A stretch of DNA of 64,000 nucleotides from Antedon bifida (taxonomy: Eukaryota; Echinodermata; Crinoidea; Comatulida; Antedonidae), in assembly GCA_963402885.1 (NCBI GenBank), contig OY727096.1, forward strand, positions 2,356,001 to 2,420,000. Direction: 5' to 3'. Made by a program: the position numbers and the translations under genes. Below, piece by piece: positions 25,883 to 37,260 of this stretch (position 1 is its first letter; each line of letters opens with the position of its first letter). The notes below the pieces were generated by a model. That model searched no databases and had not been told where the DNA came from. It worked only from the letters and a program-made list of their open reading frames with translations.

Positions 25883-26454
25883 ATTTATTCTGAATAAAAC
25901 CTTACTACTAGTTCTATGTATTATTTTGATTGACAAAAAAAAAATACAGTAGGCCTACACTCCATGGATATTAAAATCTATCAAGTACCTACTCTAAGCA
26001 CGTACACAAAAACTAAATATAAATTCACACTGAGGAATTCAAAATAAACAGGATAAGACTGAACTTTATCAATACGTCCTTAGCAATAAATGTGCTCATT
26101 TTCGTTCACAAGAAGTGTAAAACAAAATATCATCTCATTTACGAAGCATGATAAGGAGGGTAAATCATACTTATCGCGTTATGTCCACATGTAAATGACT
26201 TGCGAATTGATGCGGTAAGATTATCTCAAAGGGGGTGAGATTACCTGAAAGGGCTTTCAAGGTGCCAGGAATATCAACAGAAGCTTGTTAGTTTATTTAT
26301 AATCTCTTTATCAACTTATTTCCAATAATCTGATCAAACATTTGCTTTTTCATTATTGTATTCCTACTCCAGTTACATTGGCATACGGCTAGGCCCTACA
26401 ATGGTAGAAAACCTGGGTGGTCCAGTGCAGGGGAACCACAACCTATAGCCATAA

Positions 26455-26600
26455 AATTGACACAGGTTCAAAGGTTCTCTCCTCAACCATTAGTTCTGGT
26501 GGTAGAACAAGCCTTCTTGGATCAGCTTCAAAGGTTCATTCAGAAGAGTAGGGTTACTCCAGTGTTCTGGTGGTCCACTCTAGCCCATGTTGTGGACAGA
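26455..26600. repeat. dispersed repeat, 'TTCTGGTGGT' family copy 1
   Basis: It shares an ordered set of blocks (TTCTGGTGGTAGAAC, TTGGAT, AGAGTAGGG, GTGTTCTGGTGG) with 31040-31225 and 52780-52975. Class unknown; probably a degraded retroposon. Confidence 0.5.
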
Positions 26601-26621
26601 TGAGTGCCATGTAGGGACCCT

Positions 26622-26782
26622 CAAGCTCTCTCTACAATACCAAAAAGTTTGGAAAAAAAAGTGTGATGTGCCCAAATATGGTAGTGATATGCCCACATAT
26701 TGTAGTGATATGACATCATCATGTCCATATGGGCACATCACATTTTTTGTCACATAAAATTTGATAAGGTAGACAGAGCTTA
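26622..26782 (+). mobile_element. MITE-1 copy 8
   Basis: Both ends are present; the left arm is diverged (CTCTCTCTACAATACC). One CArG box. It abuts the preceding dispersed repeat. Confidence 0.9.
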
Positions 26783-27806
26783 AAACTCTAAAATGTTCTG
26801 TACACTAAACCACTGGATTTGTAATCCTTCTCTTATATTTTATGACCATTTTCTTTAAAGGCATGCTAGGCTGAAAGTTGGTCGTTGGGATTTCAATATT
26901 TCAATTTTCAAGTGTAGACAGCTGATTTGGGCCACCTCTCAACCAAATACTCTCATGAGGCTTAAAAACGCAAAGAGAATTAACACCAACGGTCCCTGAT
27001 GGCCTGCAACCATGTTTTTAGGCCACACTGCTGAGAGACCAATATATGTTGGACCCGTGATGATTGCCGCAAAATGATCTGATAACTTGAGTTATGATTT
27101 AACAATGCCACTCAAAGATTTGCAAATTTATATCAAGACATTATATCAATATTTCAAATTTATAATTAATTAAAGATAATTATATTGTCACGCTAAAAAA
27201 ATTTTTTTAATATGTGAAATAATTATTTTTGTTTCTACAGAAGTCAATAACTTAATTAAAACTTAATTTAAGAATTTAATAATTTTTTTCCTATTATGGA
27301 CATATTTTTTATAATATATTAATATATTAATTATTCCTTTTGTTTGTTGTCCTTTTCTTTTACTTAGCCCTTTGACAATAAATATTAATAGTATATATTT
27401 CAAAACTTTCTTTTTAACATTACATAAATGAAAACATTATAAATCAAACTAGAATAGGACATGATACTGACTGTGATACTATAGTAATAGTAAACTTTCA
27501 AAAGTGGAATATATATAGAGGGCGCTAGTTAAACAAATACACAAGTATGAAAATCCATGTACAGTATGTACTGATTATTATAATTATATATACTGTACTG
27601 TCAACCCTAACACTGTTTTGTGTTAATGTTCAGTTTCTATGGAATATATCAATACTATTAGCACTGATGAATGCTGTTACTGTTTTTTACACTTGTTGCC
27701 TTTTTTGTTGTCTGATGTAGGCCTAGACCTATGTATCTTTTTAAATCGAAATTGCTGTACAAACAAAATGTCTTTGTATAAATTTTTATGAAGACATAGT
27801 TACAAG

Positions 27807-28195
27807 TTTATTATTTATTTATTTGTTCTTTCTTTAAACTGAAATACACTTTCAATACAAATGTACTGATTTCCAAAGTGGTTCAGTAAACATATTTACA
27901 ACAAAAATAAAATATAAAAGAAAAACAAAAAGAAAGAAAACAGATATAAAAACTATTTACAATTGTGAAGGCAAAAAGGTTAATAGATATATGTTTTTTA
28001 TAGTGAAGATTTAAAAGTTGCCAAAGACATATTATGGAGTTCTGATTTTATGTTATTTGGTAGAGAATTCCATAATTTAGTTGATCTATAAACAAAAGTT
28101 CTTTTACCCTGAGAGTTATTCCATAACGGAATAGATAAATCATTATTACTTTGGGAGCGAGTGCATTTATTATGGTTGCTTCTATGTTTTATGTA
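27807..28195 (-). mobile_element. LINE fragment: C-terminus of reverse transcriptase ORF and 3' end
   Basis: On the minus strand a 62-codon open stretch carries YRSTKLWNSLPNNIKS and ATFKSSL, then a stop near 28003, the usual C-terminus of L2/CR1-like LINE proteins. It is followed by the same 3' end as at 2946-3056. The rest of the element is missing (5' truncation). Confidence 0.75.
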
Positions 28196-29986
28196 AGACC
28201 TTTAATATAAGGAGGTTAACAGTAAGTTAATACTTATAAGATTCAGGTCAACAAGTGACTGTAATAAAAATACATTTCTTCAATTAAAACATATACAAAA
28301 GATATAATAAAAATATACAGATCAATATAAAAATATGAGTTAAAAAACCGGCTGTTTTAATGAAGAAAGAGAATGAGAGTAATAATTGAATGTGGGATGC
28401 ATACCATCTTTGTTAATTTGGCCTATATTATAAGTTTATCACAAGAAAAATGATGTGGAATAATATATACCATAAAATATTAAAGGATCTGCTATGATGA
28501 CTGAACTTTAACATTCTTTGTTGAAAGTTTTAGGCTAGAAGGTTGAATAAAAAACTGAAAATTGAGAAATACTGTATATGTTTGAGCACTTTGGCCAACT
28601 CTCTCTCATTTGAGGCTTAGGGAGTGGAGTTGAAATAGTGATAAGTTACAACCCTGGCACTAGGTCACGATTAGAACCCAGACATTGGAAAGGCAAGCTC
28701 ATTAACCACCAAGCTACAGCTCCACTCCATTCCAATTTGTAATGAATTTAAGGTTTTATTTACTGTAATATTGAGTGAGTACAGAATTTGTTTGGGATTT
28801 AGCCTATTCTCACACTGGTTGCTATTTGTTGGGTGCTAGGCTCTGAAATACTATATAATTAAATTCTGTTAAAAGTAGTACAAACTCCTTATTTAGCTTG
28901 TAAAGTTTCCAATCCAAAAACTAAGGTTATTAAAGCGTATCTGAAAATAATTTCTTCCAAAAGTGTCCTAGTTCAGGACAAAAGATGCAAACTAACTTGT
29001 AATACCCAACATTACCACAACTTTCTAAAAACATAATAACCTTAATATTCAGGATTATACTAAATGAATACAAATACCTCCCTGTGGAACCAGGGTATTG
29101 AACCAATATCCTACTTAAGTAAACTTACAAGATTTTGAGTAAGCAAGTACGCAGAGTGAACGCATGAATCAAATGATGCCGCTAATATTTTGCGATCATC
29201 TTCAGCCTCCCTAATTGGAAGATTATTTCCAAGGATCAAACGACTTCCTTATAAGACAAATTTGACGTTGTCATGGGACTTGTGTTCATTGGCTTTTAAA
29301 ATGTCCCTTATTTCAACCCCTGGGTTCAATCTCTTTTTAGTTGATAATCAGTAGGCCTATGCAGTTTCATAGCAGAAGTAGAACAACCAAATCATTTGAT
29401 TTTATACAGTTAAAACTATAGATTATAGATTAATTTTTATTTACTAGCCAACATACCATTTGCTTGCCTTAGCTAATATCACAAAATACTTTATTTTAAA
29501 TAATAAATTGTAGTTCTTGTTGTTTTCATACGTTTCATTTTCATATTCAATACATATATTCCTTATTATTTATAAATGTGGATGGTGGTCAAAATAAATC
29601 TAGAAATAGACTTTAAGCAGAGACCACCATTAACAAAATAGAAAACATTACAATGAGATTACTGTACAATAAATAAATATATAGAAATAATAACATCAGA
29701 AATTGGTGTATTCGAAGGCCTACATTTTTAGTACAGTTAACATGGTAATTATTTTGTATTTCATATAATACTATACATTTTATATAGACTATGATTTATG
29801 AATTATATTATGGCTGTATTAATGGTACTAATGGCTTTGACTGGGTCCAAGGGTTAAGCTCTGATAGAGCACTGTATTATCAGATTGCTTATTACACAGT
29901 AGCAGCTATGTAAATCTAGCCAATCAAGTCTACTGTGTACTACTGTGATAGCTGGCTGATAGTAGTTTTAACAGCTATCATATAAA

Positions 29987-30009
29987 TATATATATATATA
30001 TATATATAA
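29987..30009. repeat. (TA)n microsatellite
   Basis: About eleven TA dinucleotides. Confidence 0.9.
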
Positions 30010-31039
30010 TATATTTTACTAGATAATTGTTTTAATACTACGGCTTTATGTCCCATCTGAAGGACTATATACAAGTTAATGCAGCAAACTATGAAGATAG
30101 TGAAGTTACAATAAACAAGAAATATTTCTTAAAAAAACCCTGCTTGACTTGTTGACGTAACAGTTTTAATTATTGTAGTTATTGTTCTTTCTTCAGAAAT
30201 TTCTTCAGATTAATGATTCAATTATTTTTGTTTAACAATCCTAGAAAACATTTTGTGTAATGTAAATATAGTCTTGTAGCAGCCTACCACATGATTTTTA
30301 ATGCATTTTTACTTTTATACTTTACTTTTAACTTTATTTGTACAATCCTTTTGATAAAATTGTAAACATATTACTTGTATCATCGAGTTGAACAACAACA
30401 AAGTCTACAGAACAAAAATATAATCATAAACTAAACTATAGTACAGTATACATATTCAGGGTAGGAGTATTACAGTATTTACTGTAGTTTAGAAATCATC
30501 AGTAGAAAACATTTGACATGGTTTTACTATAGGACAGGAACCTTGCAAAGTACTAGTAATTGCAACCAATAAGTGACAACAATTGTCAGATCACAAAACT
30601 TGCTTAAGGCAATCAAGAATTTTTTTCATTCAATTTAAATTTCAACAAGCACTACTTATTCCTGGAAGGTTCTTTTTTTTACCAATCACAAGTAATCGTG
30701 CATAGAATGAAGCTGACCTGAACTTAAGTTACAACATAGATATTCTGTATGGTTACAACCAACATAAGTGCTTTTTCTTATACCCTGTCTTAACTCTGAT
30801 ATACAGTAATAAATCTGATGTACCTCGATAACTCTCTGATAAATTTCAGAGGTACATCTGATGTAACTTTAATCTTATTCTAAGTGTTTTAGATTTGTTG
30901 AATGTCTCATTTTGCCCTCCATATGTTTGGTCCTCCAAGCTGGGACCTGAGATGTTTGTACATTATTATGTTTTTTATTTGAAATAAAGGATGATTTTAC
31001 TACGATAGGTTTCATTAGACAAGGTAATTAAAGAGCCAA

Positions 31040-31225
31040 CAGTATCGGCAAGGGTTTGAGAATGACTCACTCCAAGTTCTGGTGGTGGAAGTCTTCTTGG
31101 ATAAGACTATAAAAAAGAGGTCTGGCAGTGTACATTGTTTATGAACCCAGTCCATCATTCAAGACGAGTAGGGGGTAACCCCTCAGTGAACTGGTTCACA
31201 AAAAAGCCCCTGTATCAGGGGGATT
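31040..31225. repeat. dispersed repeat, 'TTCTGGTGGT' family copy 2
   Basis: The ordered blocks CACTCCAAGTTCTGGTGGT, TCTTGGATAAGA and AGACGAGTAGGGGGT align with the copies at 26455 and 52780. Confidence 0.5.
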
Positions 31226-32577
31226 ACCACCTTCCTGATAGGACAGTGATTAATTATACTATTGGTAATCCTTGGACACATGTGCCTAAAAGACTAAAAT
31301 GAAAAAAAAATAGAATATCAAGATTTTTACTGTTTACATTTTAACTTCAGAGCACTTTTTTCTTTTCTCCACTCAAAAATAATTGTAATAAGGAAACTAG
31401 ATATAGATACAGATTTGACACTTTGAATTCATCGAAATGTAGTATAGGAAGGCCTTTTAAATTAAAAGTGATAAAAAAAACAAATTAACATTAGAAATAT
31501 AAACCAAATTGATTTTACACATTTACTAATCATACACCGACAAGTAACATATTACCAGCAATGTAAACACACCATAATAGTGTACTGTTAATAATTAATA
31601 TTACATTTAATTATTTGTCCTTTGTGAAAATATTATAATAATATATCTCTTAAATAAATCTCATCAAATACAAAAACAGTCTCTGCAATTAGTAATGTTT
31701 TTTTTTCTTTTCAATGCAAGTTCAAGTTCACAGTATTTTTTTTTTCTGTTTAAATCACCAGTTTTACTTAACAAAATCAGCAAGTTTTAGTTGAAAATTA
31801 AAATTTTCAAAATTGCAGTCAAAATGAGTCACATGGGAAAGATTATCTATGACCTAAATTTTTGTATGGGATTTTTTTCGAGCAAATGCATTTCAAACGA
31901 CCATTAGTAATTGATTAGAAGAACGCAGTGCTCAGTGTTAACTCCGGTTGCTCAATTTGTATCTGTCCTTTTATTCATTGGCTGCAAAAATTTACTATGT
32001 AAAATATAGTATCTGTTTTACAAGTAAATAATATTACAATTGTTTTTAAAACACTAAAAAGGAACTATTGATTAGAATTTATTCATCAACTGCAAAATCT
32101 GCAGATGCAAATGCAAAATATAATTTGTGAATAAATAAAGAAATTTAAACACTATTGAAAAGCAACAAATCTTGAGAATGTAGAGCGTGATGGTTTGTAC
32201 TACTGACAAAAGGTTGTAACAAATTTACTAATCTTTATGGATACTTTTATGGTGAATAGATAGGCTAACACTGATAGATGAATCCGAATAGATAGGCTAC
32301 CACTCTACTAGTTAACGTTGGATGCACCTTTCTCCTTTTCAAAAAGTGTCATATAATAACATTTCTATTTTAATTATTAATAATGAATGACTCAATAGTA
32401 CAATAATACAATGATAAACATTCACAAGATTTTGGTAAATAAATTTGTACAAGGCGGCAAATATAGAAGTGGATTCTGCTCATTGTGGATAGGACAATAG
32501 ATTTCATTGTTTCCATCCCTGTAAGAATATTGAGATAAATTTATAAATGAGGTAGATTTTGTATCCGAAATCAATTT

Positions 32578-32712
32578 AAAGCTCTGTCTACACTATCAAA
32601 CTAGTTTGACAAAAAAGTGTGATGTGCCAAAATATGGCAGTGATATGACATCACCATGTCCATATACACATCTTTTTGTCACATAAAGTTTGATAGTGTA
32701 GACAGAGCTTTA
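32578..32712 (+). mobile_element. MITE-1 copy 9
   Basis: Both terminal arms are complete and TA-flanked. One of the two internal TATGGTAGTGATATG blocks is deleted and no strict CArG box remains. It lies 555 bp downstream of the SNAG exon donor. Confidence 0.92.
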
Positions 32713-33039
32713 GGAAATTACCTGAATGAAATGAAATGAAGAATGGAAAGAATAAATTATTTATAGACAATGAAGATAAGAGCAATGGGAAAGATTGAAA
32801 ATAAAATGAATGAATTTAATATATAAACACTGAATGAAAAACAGTAACTATGATGAATAGATGATGTTTTTATATACAGAAAACCATGGCAATTATTTTC
32901 TCCATGATCTTCAACATTTACATTTGTTTTCATTTTGTTTCTTTCCCTTGGTTTGTTGTGATATGCATTAATATTACTTACAATATTAGTCAAATTTTAT
33001 TTTAAAAAAAATAAAGACCGTAAATTAGATCTATCTAAC

Positions 33040-33062
33040 CATGGAGGTATTATACCTCCATG
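33040..33062. repeat. 23-bp palindrome flanked by ATCTAAC direct repeats
   Basis: The arms CATGGAGGTA and TACCTCCATG surround TTA. ATCTAAC stands immediately on each side, as a target duplication would. It is smaller than typical transposons. Confidence 0.7.
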
Positions 33063-33266
33063 ATCTAACCACAATATCAATAACCAAACATGTCGCATTT
33101 CTAATTATTTAAGACTTTGAACCGACAAATTATAAAAACAACTCGATACAAATGTTACCAGCGATGCATCCGTGTGGTGACCCTCTCACAGGCGGCCAAC
33201 ACTCGGGCAGCAGATAAACGCGAAGCATGACTTTCTCTACGGTTCCCCATCACTACGCTACCCTAC

Positions 33267-33372
33267 CTGTTTCAGATGTTGTTTCTAGCCCAGATAAAAT
33301 CTTTTCTTCAAGGTCGACTTCTTCTGTTTCCAGCTCTGGCTTGAGCTGTTTTATCATGAAAGATCTTGGCAT
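33267..33372 (-). CDS. 5' coding exon with SNAG repressor motif; likely OSR first exon
   Basis: The exon encodes 35 residues plus one base. It starts at an ATG with A at -3 (33372-33370) and reads MPRSFMIKQLKPELETEE, then an acidic run. MPRSFxxK is the SNAG motif of Snail, Scratch and Gfi1 repressors; its N-terminal Pro-Arg-Ser-Phe binds the LSD1 (KDM1A) active site and brings in CoREST. The donor is ACAG/GTAGGG. The leftover G plus AG at the OSR acceptor gives an in-frame Glu, so the two exons join without a break. No other minus-strand zinc-finger exon was recognised downstream. Alternatives are a Snail/Gfi/Ovo-type gene whose fingers I missed, or a gene extending past the window. The SNAG reading is strong; the link to OSR is inference. 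Confidence 0.75.
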
Positions 33373-33503
33373 GATTACGACACATAAAACCACAACAAAA
33401 CAGTAAAAACATCACAGCAACTTTGTATCTCTAGGTTTCCTCATCTTTGCCATAATCAAAGTTCGTACTAAAAAAAGATAGTCTGCTACCGAATTGAGCA
33501 TAG

Positions 33504-33511
33504 TGACGTCA
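33504..33511. promoter_or_regulatory. CRE palindrome upstream of the SNAG exon
   Basis: TGACGTCA is a perfect CREB/ATF site about 132 bp upstream of the start codon, a normal distance for a proximal promoter. It sits in a CpG-containing stretch with ACGCACGCGCAC just beyond. Confidence 0.5.
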
Positions 33512-33959
33512 TTGATTTAGATACGCACGCGCACATTGCTGTTAGTTTTAATTAGCCTTTGTTTTAGAGCTATTTGGTAGATAGGAAACACGGGTAATAT
33601 AAACAAAAGCTGAGTTTAATTCAATGACTTATAAATCATTACTTCGCAATCATTCAATGTTTATGTCAAAATGGCAAGACAAAGAAACGAGAATAATGCT
33701 TTAGCTTCTTTTCTATTCACATTCAAATTTATAGAACTTTTTTTTAACACGTTGCCTGTGAATCGACGAACTGTCCTGTAGTGTAACGTTATACATATTA
33801 CGCTTCTGTGTTTTCTATTTTACGTACGCAAGGCCTATTAACAATTCAATTTACAATTTTATTGTAGTCTTTTAAAAATATAACTATTCACACTTTTAGG
33901 AACTTTTTTAATCAAAAGAAAATATACAAATTAGGCCTCCTAATGAAAATATTAAATGC

Positions 33960-34035
33960 TGACTTTGATAATAGTTCATTCTTATATAGCGCATATAAGC
34001 TCTCAATGCGCTGTACATTATAAATCCACCCCTCC
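33960..34035 (-). mobile_element. SINE 3' fragment
   Basis: AATAGTTCATTCTTATATAG and GCGCATATAAGC match the tail half of the SINE at 48846. Head missing. Confidence 0.65.
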
Positions 34036-34933
34036 CCTCGCCATCCCCTCCCCCTTCACCTCTCCATTAAATATCATTTTTATTATCGGAACGGGTAATT
34101 GCGTTTCGTGGTGGTGGTTATGGGAGCGGGTTGTGGTTTCGTTAACATGATAACTTTTATTATGCCTACGTTTATTACATAACACTCTGTGTTTTGTGAC
34201 ACAGCACGTTCTTAAATAGGACGTTCTTTTAAAATATGGTTTAGTAAAGAGCGACACATTTTTTACAACATTTTAATGTCGTTGTCTCCATCTGGATTGC
34301 ATGCCCGGTTGTTTTTACATATGGGTCGGGTCGTCCAGGCTAAAAATCATCTACAGCCCCGAAGAATTTATATTTTATGATTTACAGGCGGTCTCTATTT
34401 CAGGCAGGCCTGGCTTAGCACCACGCTGTCTTTCCTAATTTTAGGGCCAGATCATATAAAAATAAGCAGATAATCAATAATTCCAAGACAGTGATATTTT
34501 ATTTCAAATAATAGTCAGATGTGTGGTGGTAGTTTTAATAGATATAGATCCGGCCAACGGTGGCTAGCTACGTGTTTTAGAGACAGTCTCCGAGAAGGTT
34601 ACGCCTATAGCCCTCAATCAATCCAACTGGGAGGACTATTCTTCCTCTCCAAAGGGGGTGAGGCCACCCTACACACCGGGCTAGATATTTAACGTAGTAA
34701 ACGCAATATTGTTCGTGTTCATCACGTGATTCGCCTTTTTATCCATTTTTCACAATAGAAAAACACCTGGCTCTAATATTTATTAACGATTTGATTTTGA
34801 GATGTTATTTTAGTTCATTTGATACAGTGTCCTGTGGAGATTACGGTATGAATGAACAATGAATTAGTTGAAGTTTTAGGCTTTCAGTTTATTTCAAAGG
34901 CAATATTGCCTTCTGAAACATTAAACATTTGTT

Positions 34934-35262
34934 TTAAAGATATTGTCACCTGAAAACATAATTTTTAAGTAATTTCTTTTTTTTTTCAAAAGATTTCCAA
35001 GCAAATTCTATTTGAATAGGTTCATGTCATTTTAATGTAAAGGTTTTATTTTCAATTTGACGAAAAATTAGATCGCAAAATAAATTATATTATTATTTTA
35101 TTACTGCCTGAAACCCCCGTTAAACAAGAATTAAGCCCATTCTGCTGGAAGACGCATGTTTCTGTAATCGTTTTTGTCTTTTTATAAGCAAAATCAATGT
35201 TTTTGTTTTTATTGGCGAAAATTAATTTTATTACAACTACAAAATTATCTATTCAAAATTGA
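34934..35262 (+). mobile_element. MITE-2 copy 4, right end degraded
   Basis: It starts TTAAAGATATTGTCACCTG and keeps the order of poly-T, TTGACGAAAAATTAGATCG and ATTAATTTTATTACAAC blocks. The closing inverted repeat is not recognisable. Confidence 0.65.
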
Positions 35263-36327
35263 TTTAATCCATTAGTCAGATACCAAAACAAACAAACATA
35301 CGGGATGAAAAGTCACGGTGAAGGGCAGAATTCAAGTTGTGTTAAGGTATGGTTTAAAATAGTTCTCTAGACAATATACCGGTATAATTACAACCACTGG
35401 CATTGGCAACGATAGCGGCTGTAGCATCAAATGAGGGGTTTTAAAACAAAAACAAAGGTTACGTTTCACACGTTTTCTTCCTATTCAAACTATTTAACAA
35501 GCGTACTTTTCATTTTCAAATTAAACAACAAAAATATTTTATTGTATAGGTACAACAGTTAGGAACTTTATAAATAAAAGTTGGGTTTAACTGATAGCAA
35601 ACATCCCAATATTAAGCCTAATAATATACTACGGAAATGATTGAAGTTAGTAATTATAGAGGGCGCCCGATCATTAAATCGTGTTATGTGATTGAAATTC
35701 GTATTACGGTTTTAACTGAGTGATAACTCACGAACTACATACAACCCCTTTCCGTGCCCGTTTCATTGGGCCAGTCACCTCTATTAAGGAACACCTTCCC
35801 GTGAAACAAACGAGGGTAAATATCGTTTTTAACACTACGACAAATATTAGGGGACACTTTATGCACCGATTGGATGCCGAGAGGTGTCCTCTTTATTGGG
35901 ACCCATTTATTAATAAATGTATCTATATTAATACTAATATTGAAACATACAAATGTGTGTGGATATCTTTTGTTGTCATAACATAGGCCATACTTTCCAC
36001 CAGTTAAAAGCAAAATTTATATCTTCAAAAGAATCATCGAACTGCACTTTTTATTCTTTTAATATGACCGTAGCCCATATGAGCCTAAACCCACCGTAAA
36101 GGTCCCACCGAGCGCATAAATTGGCCGTATTCAACAATAAGTGATTATTTCCTTTAAATATTAAGATTTCACTTAACTTAATAAATATTTAAGTACTGTA
36201 ATTCACTTAAATTGTATTCACTTAGAATAGGATATATTTTTAATTAAGTGTGTCTAAGTAAAGGTGAATACGGTCACTACTTCATTAAATATATGGATGT
36301 TATTTGAATGTTATTGTTAATGTACGT

Positions 36328-36467
36328 AAAGCCATGTCCACACTATCAAACTAGTTTGACAAAAATATGCCGAAATATGGTAGGGATATGCCCAAATATG
36401 GTAGTGACATTATCATGTCCATATATGGTAAGTCACATTTTGTTTTGATAGTGTAAACACAGCTTTA
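36328..36467 (+). mobile_element. MITE-1 copy 10
   Basis: TA-flanked, with diverged ends (AAGCCATGTCCACACTATC). Two CArG boxes. It lies about 120 bp upstream of the NRF1-like site of the next gene and so near a promoter. Confidence 0.9.
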
Positions 36468-36584
36468 GAATCGCAATCGCGCCAATCTCATAATAAAACC
36501 ACCAATTGGTATGTAAAGAAAACGAAACTGTCACGTAACATGTTTATTCTATTGTTAACAACTGGTACCAGCTAATCAGCTAAT

Positions 36585-36594
36585 TGCGCATGCG
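36585..36594. promoter_or_regulatory. NRF1-like site upstream of membrane-protein gene A
   Basis: TGCGCATGCG matches the NRF1 core. It lies 240-280 bp upstream of the possible start codons of gene A, which supports transcription starting nearby. Confidence 0.4.
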
Positions 36595-36867
36595 TATTTT
36601 TTAAATCAATAAATTGGTTGTGTGAACAATATTAATAAGAATACGTACTACGATAACTATTATATTCCGTATTTCATGTGTGAAACGTTTTGTACATGAA
36701 CAACGTTATTTAGAATTAGAATGACTTTTTGTCATTTTGAGAAACTTGGCTTCAGGGAAAATCATGTAGGACTCACTGTATAGTTGAAGGATAATATATA
36801 TTTGTAATGATCATGGAGTAAGGTATACTGATGGTGTGGACTTTAATCTCGGCGGTGTTTGTTAGTC

Positions 36868-37260
36868 ATGTCCAAGCTGAAAACATGCTTTGATACTTGT
36901 TATGGATTTTATGAACGAAAGGTATGTCAATGTACTCTTAGCCCGCCGCCGCCGGTATACAATGCTATTTTACCCAAGTGGTACATGCCGCCGCCTGTTC
37001 CCCCAGAAACCTCAACCAACGACAGCAATATACTTGTAAGGATTTTAGTTCCGTTATTTGTATTTCTTGTGTTATTAGGAATAATGATTATAATGATCAT
37101 AAAACGAAGACGAAAAAAACAAGGTTCTTACAATATAGTACCACCAGTTGAAAAGCAATCGGCTGATTGTCATGATGATCTTTATGATCATCATGATGAT
37201 GATACGAATCAAGAACAGTCAAATATTAACGGACAATGCCGCAAAGAAACGAAAATTTGA
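36868..37260 (+). CDS. gene A: predicted single-pass type I membrane protein, Cys/Pro-rich
   Basis: From the first in-frame ATG this encodes 130 residues. The outer part has Cys at 7, 11, 20 and 22 (ending in CxC), then Pro-rich stretches (26-29, 41-46). One membrane helix spans about 57-78, followed by the basic stop-transfer KRRRKK (79-84). The tail carries an Asp/His-rich patch (about 100-112). The frame is open only to 36847, with no signal peptide in frame. A frame from ATG 36831 reads MVWTLISAVFVSHVQA, an excellent signal peptide ending in an AXA-like site, but in another frame that soon stops. Either a base is miscounted in the sequence, an upstream exon supplies the N-terminus, or this is coincidence. 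It resembles its neighbour at 39062. Family not recognised. Confidence 0.65.
   Translation: MSKLKTCFDTCYGFYERKVCQCTLSPPPPVYNAILPKWYMPPPVPPETSTNDSNILVRILVPLFVFLVLLGIMIIMIIKRRRKKQGSYNIVPPVEKQSADCHDDLYDHHDDDTNQEQSNINGQCRKETKI

Larger units (their letters stand above)
5157..33266 (-). other. inferred 28-kb intron of the OSR gene, gene-free
   Basis: Between the OSR exon and the SNAG exon I find no other convincing coding exon on either strand. The open frames here are short, AT-driven or lie in repeats. The stretch holds MITE-1 copies 2-9, MITE-2 copies 2 and 3, a LINE end, SINE pieces, hairpins and several islands of more balanced base composition that could be regulatory. Large introns with distal enhancers are common in developmental regulators. 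If the SNAG exon belongs to another gene, part of this is intergenic. Confidence 0.45.
33373..36830. other. intergenic region between divergent genes
   Basis: It should hold the promoter of the SNAG exon on the left and that of the first membrane-protein gene on the right. In between are a SINE tail (33960-34035), MITE-2 copy 4, MITE-1 copy 10 and a block at 34560-34690 resembling retroposon sequence. Open frames at 35720-36013 overlap on both strands and show no recognisable domain. Confidence 0.5.

Noticed and set aside
35720-36013. Overlapping 88- and 92-codon frames on opposite strands
   Set aside because: Neither shows a known motif; the mirrored openness suggests composition rather than coding.
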